DNA of 64,000 bases, from assembly GCA_020881915.1 (NCBI GenBank), contig JAJFPB010000006.1, positions 434,001 through 498,000 of the forward strand, read 5' to 3'. Both the position numbers and the translations under genes were made by a program. The DNA comes from Paramyrothecium sp. XJ0827 (lineage: Eukaryota > Ascomycota > Sordariomycetes > Hypocreales > Stachybotryaceae). This document shows, piece after piece, positions 14,586-24,793 of the stretch. The notes under the pieces were generated by a model. It saw only the letters and a program-made list of their open reading frames with translations, was not told the origin of the DNA and made no database searches. Within the stretch, counting starts at the first letter, position 1; the number at the start of each line of letters is the position of its first letter.

Positions 14586-14788
14586 CTGCGCCCCCTTATT
14601 TATTAGTGCGTAGCGAACTATGCCTAATGTTATTTGAGCCTTATGCTAGTAATGTGACTTGTATACTAAATATGTGAGGCTCGTTTTAGCTATTAGGCCC
14701 TTATACCTAAAATACCACCAAATTATATGTAAAATGCCGCCGGTTTAACAGGTATAGTACGCTACGCGCCAAAAATGAGGGGGCGTAG
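14586..14788. mobile_element. MITE-like element 1 with terminal inverted repeats
   Basis: The left end reads CTGCGCCCCCTTATTTATTA then GTGCGTAGCG. The reverse complement of the right end reads CTACGCCCCCTCATTTTTGG then CGCGTAGCG. The arms are about 29 bp and differ mainly by transitions. The flanks are TA on the left and CA on the right, consistent with a TA target duplication in which one copy differs by a transition. At 203 bp with no open frame it is a non-autonomous miniature element. Confidence 0.65.
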
Positions 14789-14809
14789 CAGCAAGTAGAA
14801 CCAAGAATA

Positions 14810-15052
14810 CTACAGTATCAGGCATAAGTAATGTTAGCTCGCCCCGCTGGTCCGGGGTATCTCGTCAAGTCGATTTTCGAGCCTTAAAGGTCCTTGAGAT
14901 CTGGCTTTCTTATCAGTGAGTGTAGAATGCTTATCAGTGTGCGGAAAATCTGTATTATATAAGCAAGCTACTTCCATTAGAAGATTTTTCTACCTGACAA
15001 GGTACCCTAGATCAGCGGGGCGAGCTAACATTACTTATGCCTGATACCGTAG
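14810..15052. mobile_element. MITE-like element 2 with long terminal inverted repeats
   Basis: The left end reads CTACAGTATCAGGCATAAGT and continues through AATGTTAGCTCGCCCCGCTG. The right end is its near-perfect inverse complement. The arms extend about 65 bp, becoming less similar inward, and most mismatches are C/T or G/A. The element is 243 bp and is flanked by TA on both sides, the target duplication of Tc1/mariner-type elements. No open frame is present. It lies 21 bp from element 1, so insertions cluster at the edge of the decayed block. Confidence 0.75.
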
Positions 15053-15374
15053 TAATCAAGTATCAATTTGCGGTTCAACAATTCCTCCGCTGACACGACA
15101 AGAAGCAGACCTCGCGGCCGCAACCCCTGCTAGTACGACTGCACAACGCCATAAGCAGAACGGCGATGACATTCCTCTGCTGACCCGGCAAGTGTCTATT
15201 GCAACCCCTGTTAATACGACAGTCGCGAATTTTGGTTTGTAAAATATTCATCCCCACAATGAAGAATGGTTATATAAAGCATGAGTTCCCGTTGTCTTTT
15301 GAATTCACAGAGACAGAGTCGGTATAACCTTCGATTCCTCAACTTTTAGCAAGACAAGCCCGCATAGACTCACC

Positions 15375-15746
15375 ATGTTGCCCTCACTTCTCTTGACCTT
15401 GCTCCTACCGGTCGCTGCCTTGGCCATACCAACGAACGACATTGAAGATCGCGCCGTGGTCAAGCCTTGCACACTCAAGACAACGACCGCCCTCAAATAC
15501 AGAACCTGCCCCAAGACGAGCTGCAGAGCTGTTGGTCAATACAAGAAAGGGGCGAAGGTGAAGGTCTCTTGCGTTACTACGGGAACATCCGTAAAAGGGG
15601 AGAAGTAAGTTCAATGCACTATGGAGACAGAGTGTGAGACTGATGTCATTATTAGTGGCTGGGTGAGGAACCCGTCAGGATACTACGTGTCAGTAGCTTA
15701 TCTAACGCCGAATTTGAACTCTTGCGGCGCGCAATACATCTGTTAA
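15375..15746 (+). CDS. Small secreted SH3-like (SH3b) protein
   Basis: Two exons, 15375-15604 and 15656-15746, join across a 51-bp intron (GTAAGT donor, CTGAT branch-like sequence, TTATTAG acceptor) and give 106 residues. The first 18 or so residues (MLPSLLLTLLLPVAALA) form a signal peptide. The mature part has six cysteines and the pattern of bacterial-type SH3 domains: LKYRTCPKTSC, then KGAKVKVSC, then GWVRN and GYYVSVAYLTP. Fungi use such small secreted SH3-like proteins at the cell surface or during host contact, but no substrate is known from sequence. It stands alone just outside the decayed repeats. Without splicing the frame would stop at residue 77 and lose the conserved C-terminal half, which supports the intron. 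Confidence 0.8.
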
Positions 15747-17041
15747 AGGTGTCGGGGGTCGGAATTGATATCTTTGTAAACTAGCATGGATATCATGAAG
15801 TGTTCTACAAGAATGCACACCACTTAATTCAACCAACGTAACGGCTCAGTGGCGTTGAGTTGACTTGGTTAACCATTCTCTCCAGTGGCATTGATCAATT
15901 GGTTGTCATATTGAGTCGAGTCAGCACTGGTTGAAGTCGTTGATCTCCAGGCTGAGCTTTTTAACCCTTGCTCTTCCACTTGTCTTCATATTCCACCTCT
16001 ACCCACGATGTTTCTTCCGTCCAAATGCCACTACCCTTCTCGACAGGGAGTAATAACACGTCCAAGTCGTTTATTACCCCAGCTCGCAACAACGACTGCA
16101 TCACTTGACATATCCCTATGATGTCCGCAGCGAGCCGACTTCGTACGGGCATTACCATCCGCCTGCCGCCGCAAACACCCTCTCACACTGTGCGAACGTT
16201 GGCTAAACGATAAGAAAGTCTGGCGCTATTTATAAATGACAAGGATACTGCCGCTTATGCTGGTATTAATATAATATTAGATCTTTTTGTGAGAAGGGCT
16301 TTCTTATGTGTCAGGAAAGGGATGTAATAATTCAAGTTAGTTATCTACCTATTGTACATTGTTGGAGCGGCTTTAAAGGTCCATATAGAGCTATCCGCTC
16401 CGCGCCTGTGTGCAGCACAGCTCGTGCGCTGTATTCTAACACTTGAAGATTTAAATTATAAACTGAAAATTACCTCCTAGGTATAAGGGGAAAAGGCCAA
16501 TACTATTCTATCTAACTAGCTTATTGCATTGTTTTCTGATTTTAGTTCTTAACCTTAGATGATGTTATTTTTCTTGCTTCCCCCACAGGGTATGGCTACC
16601 ATATTTATAACAAGTGACGTGGAGAGATATATCCTTCATTTTCCGCAATTTCTCGCGTATATGATAGCACTTTGATGCCTAATCCCATTGTCCATAACCC
16701 CTCCCAAGAAACAATAAGGATATACTTCCACGCCTTAATATTTTTAATTCAGTAAGAGAAGATTAAATAAATACGCAAAATGGGAATCAGTGGCTCCAGA
16801 CCAAGCTAATACCTGGCCGTTACTAATATATGGATGGAGGATAATATTAAAATTAAGAGGCATACATGGTTCTTACCACCCTTCGGGCGACGGATGCACT
16901 TAAGGAAAGTTTCCATTCTCTCTCATCTTCATTATATGATCCGTTTATAGATTTCAATTCAAAACGTCCGCTAAGCAGTATTTTCAATCATTTACTATTA
17001 AATCATTAACATCTTCTAGCTTACAACCCCATGCCTATAAC
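15747..17041. other. Intergenic stretch with a possible gene remnant
   Basis: I see no convincing gene. A minus-strand frame at 15961-16158 contains SLLRAGVINDLDVLLLPVEK. It resembles WLRASIIRDLDPLLVSV encoded on the minus strand near 17.6-17.7 kb, so it may be a remnant of the same family. From about 16.2 to 17.0 kb the sequence is moderately A+T-rich. Confidence 0.4.
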
Positions 17042-17410
17042 ATGGAGTTCGGCGTATTAAATAAGGATCGTTCTGAGATCCGCGTTTATGTTAGTTTCAT
17101 AGTCGGTCCAGATATAGACAAAACCGACAAGTACAACGCGCTTCAAAAGTATGCAAAGCTATTAGCAGAGGCTGACTATGGCTCGGGTCGGCATAGCGCT
17201 AATAGAGCTAATGATAAGGCTATTGTCAAGGGCTGCATTCAAGGCGAACTGCGCCGATTTATCGCCTCCAAAACCGATGGCCAGATGGCAAATGGGCTGC
17301 AGTGGGAACCATTCGACAATATCGTTAAGAAACTCAACAATGAATTCGGGTTGAAAAGCTACATTGCCCAGGGCTCAATCCACTCCACTCAATCCGAGCA
17401 AAGGCAGTAG
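17042..17410 (+). CDS. Hypothetical protein, 122 residues
   Basis: This is a single uninterrupted frame starting MEFGVLNKDRSEIRVYVSF. It has no signal peptide, no membrane segment and no motif I recognise. The protein is mixed charged and hydrophobic (for example LQKYAKLLAEADYG and LQWEPFDNIVKKLNNEFG) and looks like a small soluble domain. Composition is less A+T-rich than the surroundings, which favours real coding sequence. The neighbours are broken genes, so it could itself be a fragment. I assign no function. Confidence 0.45.
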   Translation: MEFGVLNKDRSEIRVYVSFIVGPDIDKTDKYNALQKYAKLLAEADYGSGRHSANRANDKAIVKGCIQGELRRFIASKTDGQMANGLQWEPFDNIVKKLNNEFGLKSYIAQGSIHSTQSEQRQ

Positions 17411-17569
17411 CATGGATTGGTCTTAATCCACGAAGCCCGCCATTGTAGTGGGTCCATTTGAAGCCATCGTGTACGTGGAGTGGATGTAGTGGAATAGTGC
17501 ATAGGCCCATTATATCAGCAATTAAGCAGTTGTAAAAAGGTGAAGCTATTCCCAACCCCTTCCTTCTTA

Positions 17570-18735
17570 GTTGCACTTGGCCATATTCTCAAGCCACACT
17601 GTTGCCCACTCTTGAAGCTCATTTTCCATCACGTGAGCCATCTTGAGATTGTTCTGCTCTTCTGCTACAGAGACAAGTAAAGGGTCTAGATCTCGAATAA
17701 TACTAGCCCTAAGCCATGACCATAAGGAATTCCACGAGCCCAGAAGCCACTTTTGCGAATCCCTCGACACAGGCTCGATCCAGGGCGACGTTCAACTGAT
17801 CAATTGGTATGCCGCAAACGTTGGTATCTCTGTATAATACTAGTTTCTTTGGGCGGGCTTTTGCTCATGAAATCGCCGAAAGAAGTATGCGAAACGCCTG
17901 CGTAGTGCGCATCCAGACATTGCGCCACGGCAAGTAACGGACACTTTCGATGGGCCAGCGAAGAGATGATCCACGCCCGAGCACAACACTGGCCTCGAGG
18001 GCAATTTCATCGATACTTTCCAAGCCACTTAAAGCCCTGGTCAATTCCTCGCACAAATTCGCACCGCACATGGCGTTTTGCTCGACAACTCTACCCTTTA
18101 GCCATTGTCGGTCTCTAGGAGTCCGTAGAGGAGTCCACGATCCTAGGGTATCATCCCATGGCCATTTGAATGGACTGGGATCTTCTTTGGAGGCGGATGC
18201 ATGTGCGCTTGCAGCTGTCTGCGGCGTAATATGCTCTGGCAAGATGTCGTTTTAGCGCTGCAGCAACAAGGTGCTACTAACATCAGCTTACGACGCACAA
18301 CATCAGAGCATGAGAGCGTCCTGGCATGATGAATCGGGAGCGTATCGCGTGCAAATTGGGCTTCTGTGGGGTAGGTAGACGATACGTTGGTTCCGACCTT
18401 GAATCGACGATCCCAAACTTGTTCATGTGATAAAAGTAGTTGCTTGTAAGCTCGTAACGAGACTTGCCCGATGTGGTGTAAGCATCAGCAGCTTTCCCCG
18501 ATCTCTAGTTTAGGCCTTCACCCGTGTACTTTGTCCAAGAGAGCATACCAAAAATATCTCGCATAGCCGCGAGAAAGCTCTTCGGTGCGACTTGAGTCAA
18601 GTCGAGAACCAACAATGGTAGAAAGTCGCATTCACCAGAATACTCGACGGAATAGTGATTGTGTGCTATGGGAAAGATGTATGTATACAAGGCATTGTCC
18701 GACAAGAAGGAAAATGATATCAAACAGCTAAACAA
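17570..18735 (-). pseudogene. Broken gene of an unrecognised fungal family
   Basis: Protein-like sequence runs along the minus strand but is interrupted. The 5' part (from 18735) reads YTYIFPIAHNHYSVEYSGEC and then LPLLVLDLTQVAPKSFLAAM. It meets a TAG at 18508-18510, after which the same frame continues as GKAADAYTTSGKSRYELTSN. A second segment (18242 down to 17868) ends in TGA and continues in frame as AKARPKKLVLYRDTNVCG. A further frameshift leads to WLRASIIRDLDPLLVSVAEE. A possible intron lies near 18.25-18.29 kb. I do not recognise the family. The stops and frameshift make it very likely non-functional. Confidence 0.5.
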
Positions 18736-18803
18736 TCATTAAAAACACAAAGCATCTCCAAAAACCCTCTCTACGCAGACCGATCTCTTTCACCACGACT
18801 ACT

Positions 18804-20704
18804 TTGAACAAGGCGTTGGCCGTTATCTTGCTTGTTTCTGCGCCTCAAGTGGCCGCTGCTCTTCGAGGTTCGTTGTCCATCTTCATCCCCGCCAATCAAT
18901 AACAGGTCGACAGTGATGAACGACTGATTGCTAACCTTTCACAAGAGCCACTTGCTGCAGACTTGGCTCGGCCGACGGAACTCACACAGGTAATAGTCGA
19001 AATCCGGCAACACTACATCCCCCATGGTCCTGGGATAGTAGGCGGAGGTGGAACGATGATTGACTGTGGCAATCCAACTGTCATCACAAATGTTCCTCCA
19101 GGGCCCACAATCGTTCTAGATGGAGACAATGGCGGGAACGACTCTGAGAATAACGAGGGACAAGACGATGAAGGGGAAAAGCACAACTAAAATGACTCGG
19201 AGAATAAGGGACAAGACGACGAAGGGGAGAAGGACAACAAAAATGATGAGGGAGAAGACGATGGAGACGATGATGACTTGATCGTGGTTTCTCCACCTAC
19301 TGGTGGCGGTGGAAACGGTGGCAACACCCCTGACGGCCAAGGAGAAAATAACCATCAAGATCAAGAGGATAAAGACGACGATGGTGACAAAGAGTCCGAG
19401 TCCGAGGACAAGGAAGAATGCGTCCAGACAGTTACCTGCACTCAAATATGCACCCTAAAGCCTCAACCCAAGACGACTGGAACGGCATCATGCGAGCAAG
19501 ATGAAAACAAAATCCCGTGCGAAACCACTACGGCATCTCAATGCGAACCAATCTCGACAACAACAACCACCACAACAACCCAAGCTTTACCAACTAGCGT
19601 TTGCGACGCGGCAGGGGGTTGCGGTGGCCAGTCATGTGCGCTGCCACTTCAGGCCCGTCAAGCGAACCGCCTTCAGAAGAGACTCTTCCGGCCGCCCGCC
19701 CCAGATGCTCCAATCGTGACAGGCGACTTTGTTGAGCCGGGTAGTGGCGCTCAGTCGCGAGAGAAGTGGTATGAGATGGCGGCAGATCGAATATTCAAGT
19801 ATGGCGCCGGCAACAGACAGACGGGGGGTAACACCGGCCCTGGTGAACCTTTGGCCAAGATGTGGTCCATCGAGAACCTGGATTACCCTTCATAACTGGC
19901 GCTGGGCCTTCGTGGGGCTGCACCAGTGTGATTGTGTACTCGGATCTGGGTATTTGGCTGGGACAATTTTGGGAGTTTGAAACGTTCATGTCCGAGGGAG
20001 GTTTCCAAAAGGTTGAGCCTTTTCTAAAGGACACGGACCCAACAAGCATGTATCCCTCTCTCTCGTCAGCCGCACAGCGGTTTTTCGGAGACAATGCCCG
20101 CTTTGTTCGTGCTCTGGTCTTCACTCCCAGTGTTGGTCAAGGAAGGCGGCCTCTATCAAGTGGTGGCGAGCTCACACCTGCCCCTCGTCCTGGACTCGAG
20201 GCCACTGATCCCTGGTGGCACGAGGAAGTTGGCCAAATTGTAAAGTTCATCCGAGACATAGCTCCCAAAGCCACAGTGAGCGAGCTTACGTACACCCTGT
20301 ATCCGGGAATGAGAGATTTGGTGTTGGGCGGGAGTTGGGAATCCGGTCTGGCCGTCCTTCATTATGTCCCTCAAAGACAGCACAAAGTCGGAGATTGTTG
20401 CGTTTCAATTCGCTCGATCCGGATACTGTATCCCGATGGTGGAAAGTATGGGCCTACTTCTTGGCCGGCGGCTCCTAGGTCCCAGAACAGGAGACGATTC
20501 GAGTCAGAGCCAAGTCAGTGCTCAAGTGACATCGACAAGCTACTCGAGGCACAGGATCCATCGTCCAAGGATGTTTATGAGTTTTGTAATTCTTCCAAGT
20601 TTGAGGGTGATCTCCAAAATCACAACTGCATCCCGTATTTCCTCTTCTGTGGGCTTTGTTTATGGATCAAAGCTGCCTATACCATGCTCTTTCGTCCAAG
20701 TTGA
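18804..20704 (+). pseudogene. Broken secreted acidic-repeat protein gene
   Basis: A hydrophobic signal-like stretch (LNKALAVILLVSAPQVAAAL) at 18804-18867 lacks an upstream in-frame ATG. A probable intron (GT at 18868) leads to the frame beginning near 18950. An acidic region built of NDSEN-GQDDEGEK-type repeats follows. It is broken by TAA at 19188-19190, where the next repeat copy has lysine. A Cys/Thr-rich segment is next. A frameshift near 19885 then separates it from a C-terminal part containing GPSWGCTSVIVYSDLGIWLG and QFWEF. The GCTSVxVxS...WxxxFWE pattern occurs in fungal secreted proteins whose family name I cannot give. Missing start, stop and frameshift together indicate decay. Confidence 0.55.
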
Positions 20705-20726
20705 TTTATGCCGGAAACCAATCAAT

Positions 20727-21751
20727 CTAGTTCCTTCCTTCCGTAACCTTAGTAAAGATATTTCTGATGTCTACATGCTCTACACCTTGAACACCGATCT
20801 TTAACAGACCGTCGTCAGCCTCTATTTCCGCCTTTCGCTGGATCAACTCTTCTACATCCCAATTTGCCCACACAAAACGGCCATGTAGGAACGATGCAGC
20901 AGGAGTGGAAGCCCAGACGCTGTAATCACCTGGTAGACTCTCTGGACGTGCGATCAGTATTTAATGTGAATTAAAAAATCACGGCAAGGTCGCAGGAAAA
21001 GATAGACATAGGAACATACCATCGTCCCAGGGCAGGGAACTCCTCGTCAGGCCGTAGGCATCAGCAGCCTCCGTGAAGATGGCACCAGGGTGTACGTTGA
21101 TAATTGTTGCTTTGCTAGAAGATATTTCCTCAGCGAGGTGCTGGAGAAGTGACGCACCCGCGGCTTTGCTTGCCGAGTACGCTCCTTGACCAGGGGCCGG
21201 ATTTGAGTGCGCCATAAACGACGAGATGTTGATAAGAGCCTATTTTCTTGCTAGTTATGGATAACTGGGACTTGAGATTGGAACACCAGTCTTACATGAC
21301 CGTTCCTTTCTCCCATTTGAGCCACGAAATGCTGAGTCATCCTTAGATTCCCTAGCACTGTGGTCTCAAATGATGCCCATATCCCATTAATATTCGAGGT
21401 CAAACTTCCCGGAATGATCAACGCCGCATTGAGCACTAGAACATCGACGTGGATTCCTTCGTCACCGAATCCTTTCCAGAGATTTTGGACGTCAGACTCG
21501 GATGAGATGTCACAGACTCGAGCCTCAGCATTAGATAGCGCTGTGGCGGCCGTGGTGAGAGTCGATGCGGTGCGACCAAGCATAATAATACGAGCAGCGG
21601 AGGCCTTGGCGAATGACTGCGCAATTGAGCGTCCTATACCACTGGATGCACCTGCTATAACAACAGTACGGCCGACTTGGCTGTTTAACGGATTTTCTGA
21701 CGAGATTGTCGAGTAGGAGGCTTGGTGATAGATATTTGTGAAGTGCGCCAT
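20727..21751 (-). CDS. Short-chain dehydrogenase/reductase
   Basis: Three exons (21751-21296, 21239-21020, 20941-20727) give 296 residues with phases that match. The first intron is 56 bp and the second 78 bp, both GT-AG. The classical SDR layout is complete. A Rossmann motif GASSGIG lies near residues 34-40, an LNAA segment follows, and the catalytic Ser (INISSF) precedes YSASK at about 173-177. The C-terminal part SLPGDYSVWASTPAASFLHG then GRFVWANWDVEEL is typical of a fungal SDR subgroup that reduces ketones or oxidises alcohols with NAD(P)H. The substrate is unknown. It is divergent from the Zn2Cys6 regulator gene, so the pair may be a small regulated unit. It is intact, unlike most neighbours to the left. 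Confidence 0.88.
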
Positions 21752-22128
21752 GATGTGAAGTTATCAAAGGTATTGATTCACAAGTATTAATGCTGTTTTG
21801 CAATGTCTAAATGAATGATTCCTCAAGAGTTGGAGACAGCCAGAAGCACCATATTTATAGTTATGGATGGGCTCGTCAAAACGTCCATCTTCCCACTCCT
21901 ATGGTAATGGTAAGCAATGCGGGATACCCGCTTTCTCCGGGAAATAGCCCCACTGTTCGAACCTGTTGGAGGGCTGCGGAGGGACGGCGGTAAAATACCC
22001 GCTTTTATCCGCTCTCGCCCCCTCAGCGAGGACGAACCTGGAAACAACGCCTGCCATCACCATCCAATCCCTCATCCAACACTACCAACTGCAGGCCACC
22101 CGCAGGCCATCACATCTCAGGGCGCAGC
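21752..22128. promoter_or_regulatory. Divergent promoter of the SDR and Zn2Cys6 genes
   Basis: 377 bp separate the two start codons. It contains a near-palindrome CGGGATACCCG at 21920-21930 and another CCGGG close by. Such CGG half-sites are the usual targets of Zn2Cys6 proteins, so autoregulation is plausible but unproven. CATCCAATCCCTCATCC at 22061 resembles the cluster motif but lacks the 8-bp phasing. Confidence 0.3.
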
Positions 22129-23325
22129 ATGCAAGAGGCTGATACTCTGTCCTTGGATGCGTCACCAGTAGTCTGGCGCAGAGCTTGTACCGCATGCACC
22201 GGAGCCAAGCGCAAATGCTCCAAACAGGTTCCCACTTGTCGTCGATGCGACCAACGAGGGCTGCAGTGCCTCTATCCGCCCGCACGCGCATTGGAGGATG
22301 GTGCAACTTGGTCAGCAGGCATTGTGAATTACGCTGATGTCTTCACATCCCCTATTGCTCGCCTTTCACAGCATCTGGAGTCATCCCTAACTTGGAACGC
22401 GAATGCTTCTCTCCAGCCGCCGAACTCATCCACACAGGAGCAAGCGCATTCTCATGTAGCCCATTGGTTTCTAGCACATGACTCGTGGGAAATTGCTCAC
22501 CTTCCACCTCAGCCTATACCGGAGCTGTTCGGTGAAGAGACCCTGAGCACTTTTGTATCTATTATCCAGGACTGGCTGCGACTGTGGGTTACAAATGATC
22601 ACTGTCCCTTAATCCACCGCTACCTATATCGCGTGCATATGCCCAAAAGGGTGCAAGATGCTTATTCAACCGTCTCTGTTCATCTCCATAAGACGCCAGC
22701 AACCGATGCGACGGTGCGCCGCATTATTGAGCACCGCCTACACCAGTTGATAGAAGAGAACGCCGTCGAGTCGGCGTTGGAGCTCGGGTCTACGACACTC
22801 ATAGACCACCTCGCCCGCGTGCAGGCGTTGCTCGTGCTACTGATCATCTGCCTCTTCGATGGTAACATCCGGCTGCGGGCTCAAGGCGAATTGCACCTGG
22901 CGACGCTGCTTGTCTGGAATGACCAGATGTGGCAAGAGTCAACACAGGCAATGCAAAGGGACGCCACCATGGAGCCCTGGCGGCTCTGGATTCTTAGCGA
23001 GAGCCTTCGGCGGACATGGCTTACAACTAGCATTATCCATGGTGTCTACATAACCCTCAATCAAGGCTACTCGTGCTGTCCCGGGGGAGTGTACTGCACT
23101 TTCGGGAACGGGCTATGGGATGCGACCACAGCACATGACTGGGAGAGGAGATCCGAATCAGGGAGGAAGCGCTTCTTTATGCAGAGCTTGGATGTGAGCG
23201 AGCTCTTTCAACAAGAGGATCCTGGTGTCGTTGATGCATTTGGCAATGCAATTATGTTGATTTCTTCTGGCGTAGATAAGGTTCAACGGTGGACGGCAAG
23301 CAAGGGTGCGCCTACTGATAGCTGA
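22129..23325 (+). CDS. Zn2Cys6 transcription factor
   Basis: This is a single exon of 398 residues. The DNA-binding domain is near the N-terminus, with cysteines at residues 20, 23, 30, 37, 40 and 47 (ACTACTGAKRKC, then CRRCDQRGLQC), the complete fungal binuclear zinc cluster spacing. The rest is helical and hydrophobic (for example LLVLLIICLF), like the regulatory part of such proteins, although short for the family. It is nuclear and DNA-binding by family knowledge. It is divergently paired with the SDR gene and lies about 7 kb from the biosynthetic cluster, so its target could be local or the cluster. A fungal-specific TF domain is not clear to me. Confidence 0.87.
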   Translation: MQEADTLSLDASPVVWRRACTACTGAKRKCSKQVPTCRRCDQRGLQCLYPPARALEDGATWSAGIVNYADVFTSPIARLSQHLESSLTWNANASLQPPNSSTQEQAHSHVAHWFLAHDSWEIAHLPPQPIPELFGEETLSTFVSIIQDWLRLWVTNDHCPLIHRYLYRVHMPKRVQDAYSTVSVHLHKTPATDATVRRIIEHRLHQLIEENAVESALELGSTTLIDHLARVQALLVLLIICLFDGNIRLRAQGELHLATLLVWNDQMWQESTQAMQRDATMEPWRLWILSESLRRTWLTTSIIHGVYITLNQGYSCCPGGVYCTFGNGLWDATTAHDWERRSESGRKRFFMQSLDVSELFQQEDPGVVDAFGNAIMLISSGVDKVQRWTASKGAPTDS

Positions 23326-24028
23326 CTTCATCCCATAGGCGTTTTTGTAGGGAACTCCAGCCTAAAGGTGGATATGCATAGCCTCAGGGTTCACTAGACA
23401 GATGCAAAGCATGAAACAGAGGTCCCGTGCGTACAGCGCATCACATCTCACATTTATCACGCCCACCTTCACCGATTCACACTCTAATTATCTCGTCCTA
23501 GTCTCCATTAGAAGCACGAATAGGCCAAGGTGAAGTCAGATACGAGCCTCATAAGAGAAGAAGAGCAGCTACCTACGTGGTGGGTGCTTGCTTACTGACT
23601 GATGTGGAAGTGGGCCGTGTTGGGTGCGGGGCGTCCCGCGTGTTGCGGACGCTGCGGATAATTGTGGGCCAGAATTAGGCATGTCCCCCTATTCTTAGTG
23701 CCCAAGATATCTGCTCCGTGAGGGGAAAAATCGAAAAATAGTACCAAGTCAGGAAAGATAACTCCAGTTGTTCAACATGTTATGACCCTTGCTGCCGCGT
23801 ACTCTGTGAGGCCGCAGATAGCAGTGATAAAATTCATGGACAAGAAGGTATATAAAGACGTGAGGAAACCCTCAAAATGTGAGAATGATCTTTAGAGAAT
23901 CACTCAAGCATCGCACAGCAGCGATTAACATTATAACCAGTCAAGATCGCACTTCTCCAGGCAAGTGTTTATATGTCGTAATCAAAGTCAACAAGGTCTA
24001 ACACGGGGAATGGCCCATCATAGTCAAC
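23326..24028. other. Intergenic, no gene seen
   Basis: About 700 bp with no supported reading frame and no repeat I can recognise. The last 200 bp before 24029 have normal base composition and could hold the promoter of the following secreted-protein gene. Confidence 0.5.
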
Positions 24029-24602
24029 ATGATCTTCACCAAGGCTCTTCATCTTAGCATTTCGTATCCTCTCCTGGCTCAAGCCATGCCATTGGTCGGC
24101 GAATTCACCGACCTTGTTGTCCTCCTGACCGAAGAGCGGGAGGGCAGTGGTACGTTAAACTTATACGGGGCCGCACCGGACTCTGCCGCTGAGGCCGCTT
24201 TCACTCCGGTTTAGGCAAACATGTAGCTCCCGAATATTTGATTGCGATGGCGGTCACGCACCCGCTGTTGGGCCATACTCTCAATTGATCTCCATCACCC
24301 GCAACGACCCCAACAGGGTACTTTCTATATCACCTCGATCCATCGGTCTCGCCTCTGCGGGCACCCAATGCTATATTAGCTGGAGCGCCCCAGTCCCAAA
24401 CTTGCGACAAGGAAGCTTGACGAATGCTGCACAGCTGGTTTTCGATCGCTGCGTTTCTGATCGTGGTCATTCAGGTTTGACCAGGAATACCGAACTGCAA
24501 GGGATTTGTGCTACTCAGTGCCTTTCCAATAGGCCCGACGGCTGTAGTTATAGGATGGATCGTGCTCAAGCACCTTGGATGGAGGCGTTTCATCCCAATT
24601 AG
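24029..24602 (+). pseudogene. Small secreted protein gene, probably frameshifted
   Basis: The frame from 24029 starts MIFTKALHLSISYPLLAQAM, a signal-peptide-like start, and continues to AAEAAFTPV before TAG. In another frame, protein-like sequence resumes at once (CSSRIFDCDGGHAPAVGPYS) and continues through LSISPRSIGLASAGTQCYIS, WSAPVPNL and AAQLVFDRCVSDRGHSG. The two parts look like one secreted Cys-containing fungal protein. A GTACGT...TTTAG intron at 24150-24214 is possible but leaves the wrong phase, so a frameshift is the simpler reading. The family is not named; similar secreted proteins are common in plant- and insect-associated fungi. Confidence 0.45.
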
Positions 24603-24793
24603 TTTCTTTCAAACAAGCGGACGAACTCAGCCTCGTTCTGCCAATTCATACACTTATTCAGCGACGTCACCCTAAATAGCTGTGTAAACGATGGTGCAAG
24701 CCGTGTTTCAGGGGTGTCGGTTGGGAGTCTCTCATTGGGTCGAAACTTATGAATCAAGGTCTAGACTTCGCAATCCCGGCGCGGCTAGTTTGG

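Noticed and set aside
22061..22080. CATCCAATCCCTCATCC as another cluster motif site
   Set aside because: It contains GGATTGG on the minus strand but neighbouring units are not in 8-bp register, so I left it out of the site list.
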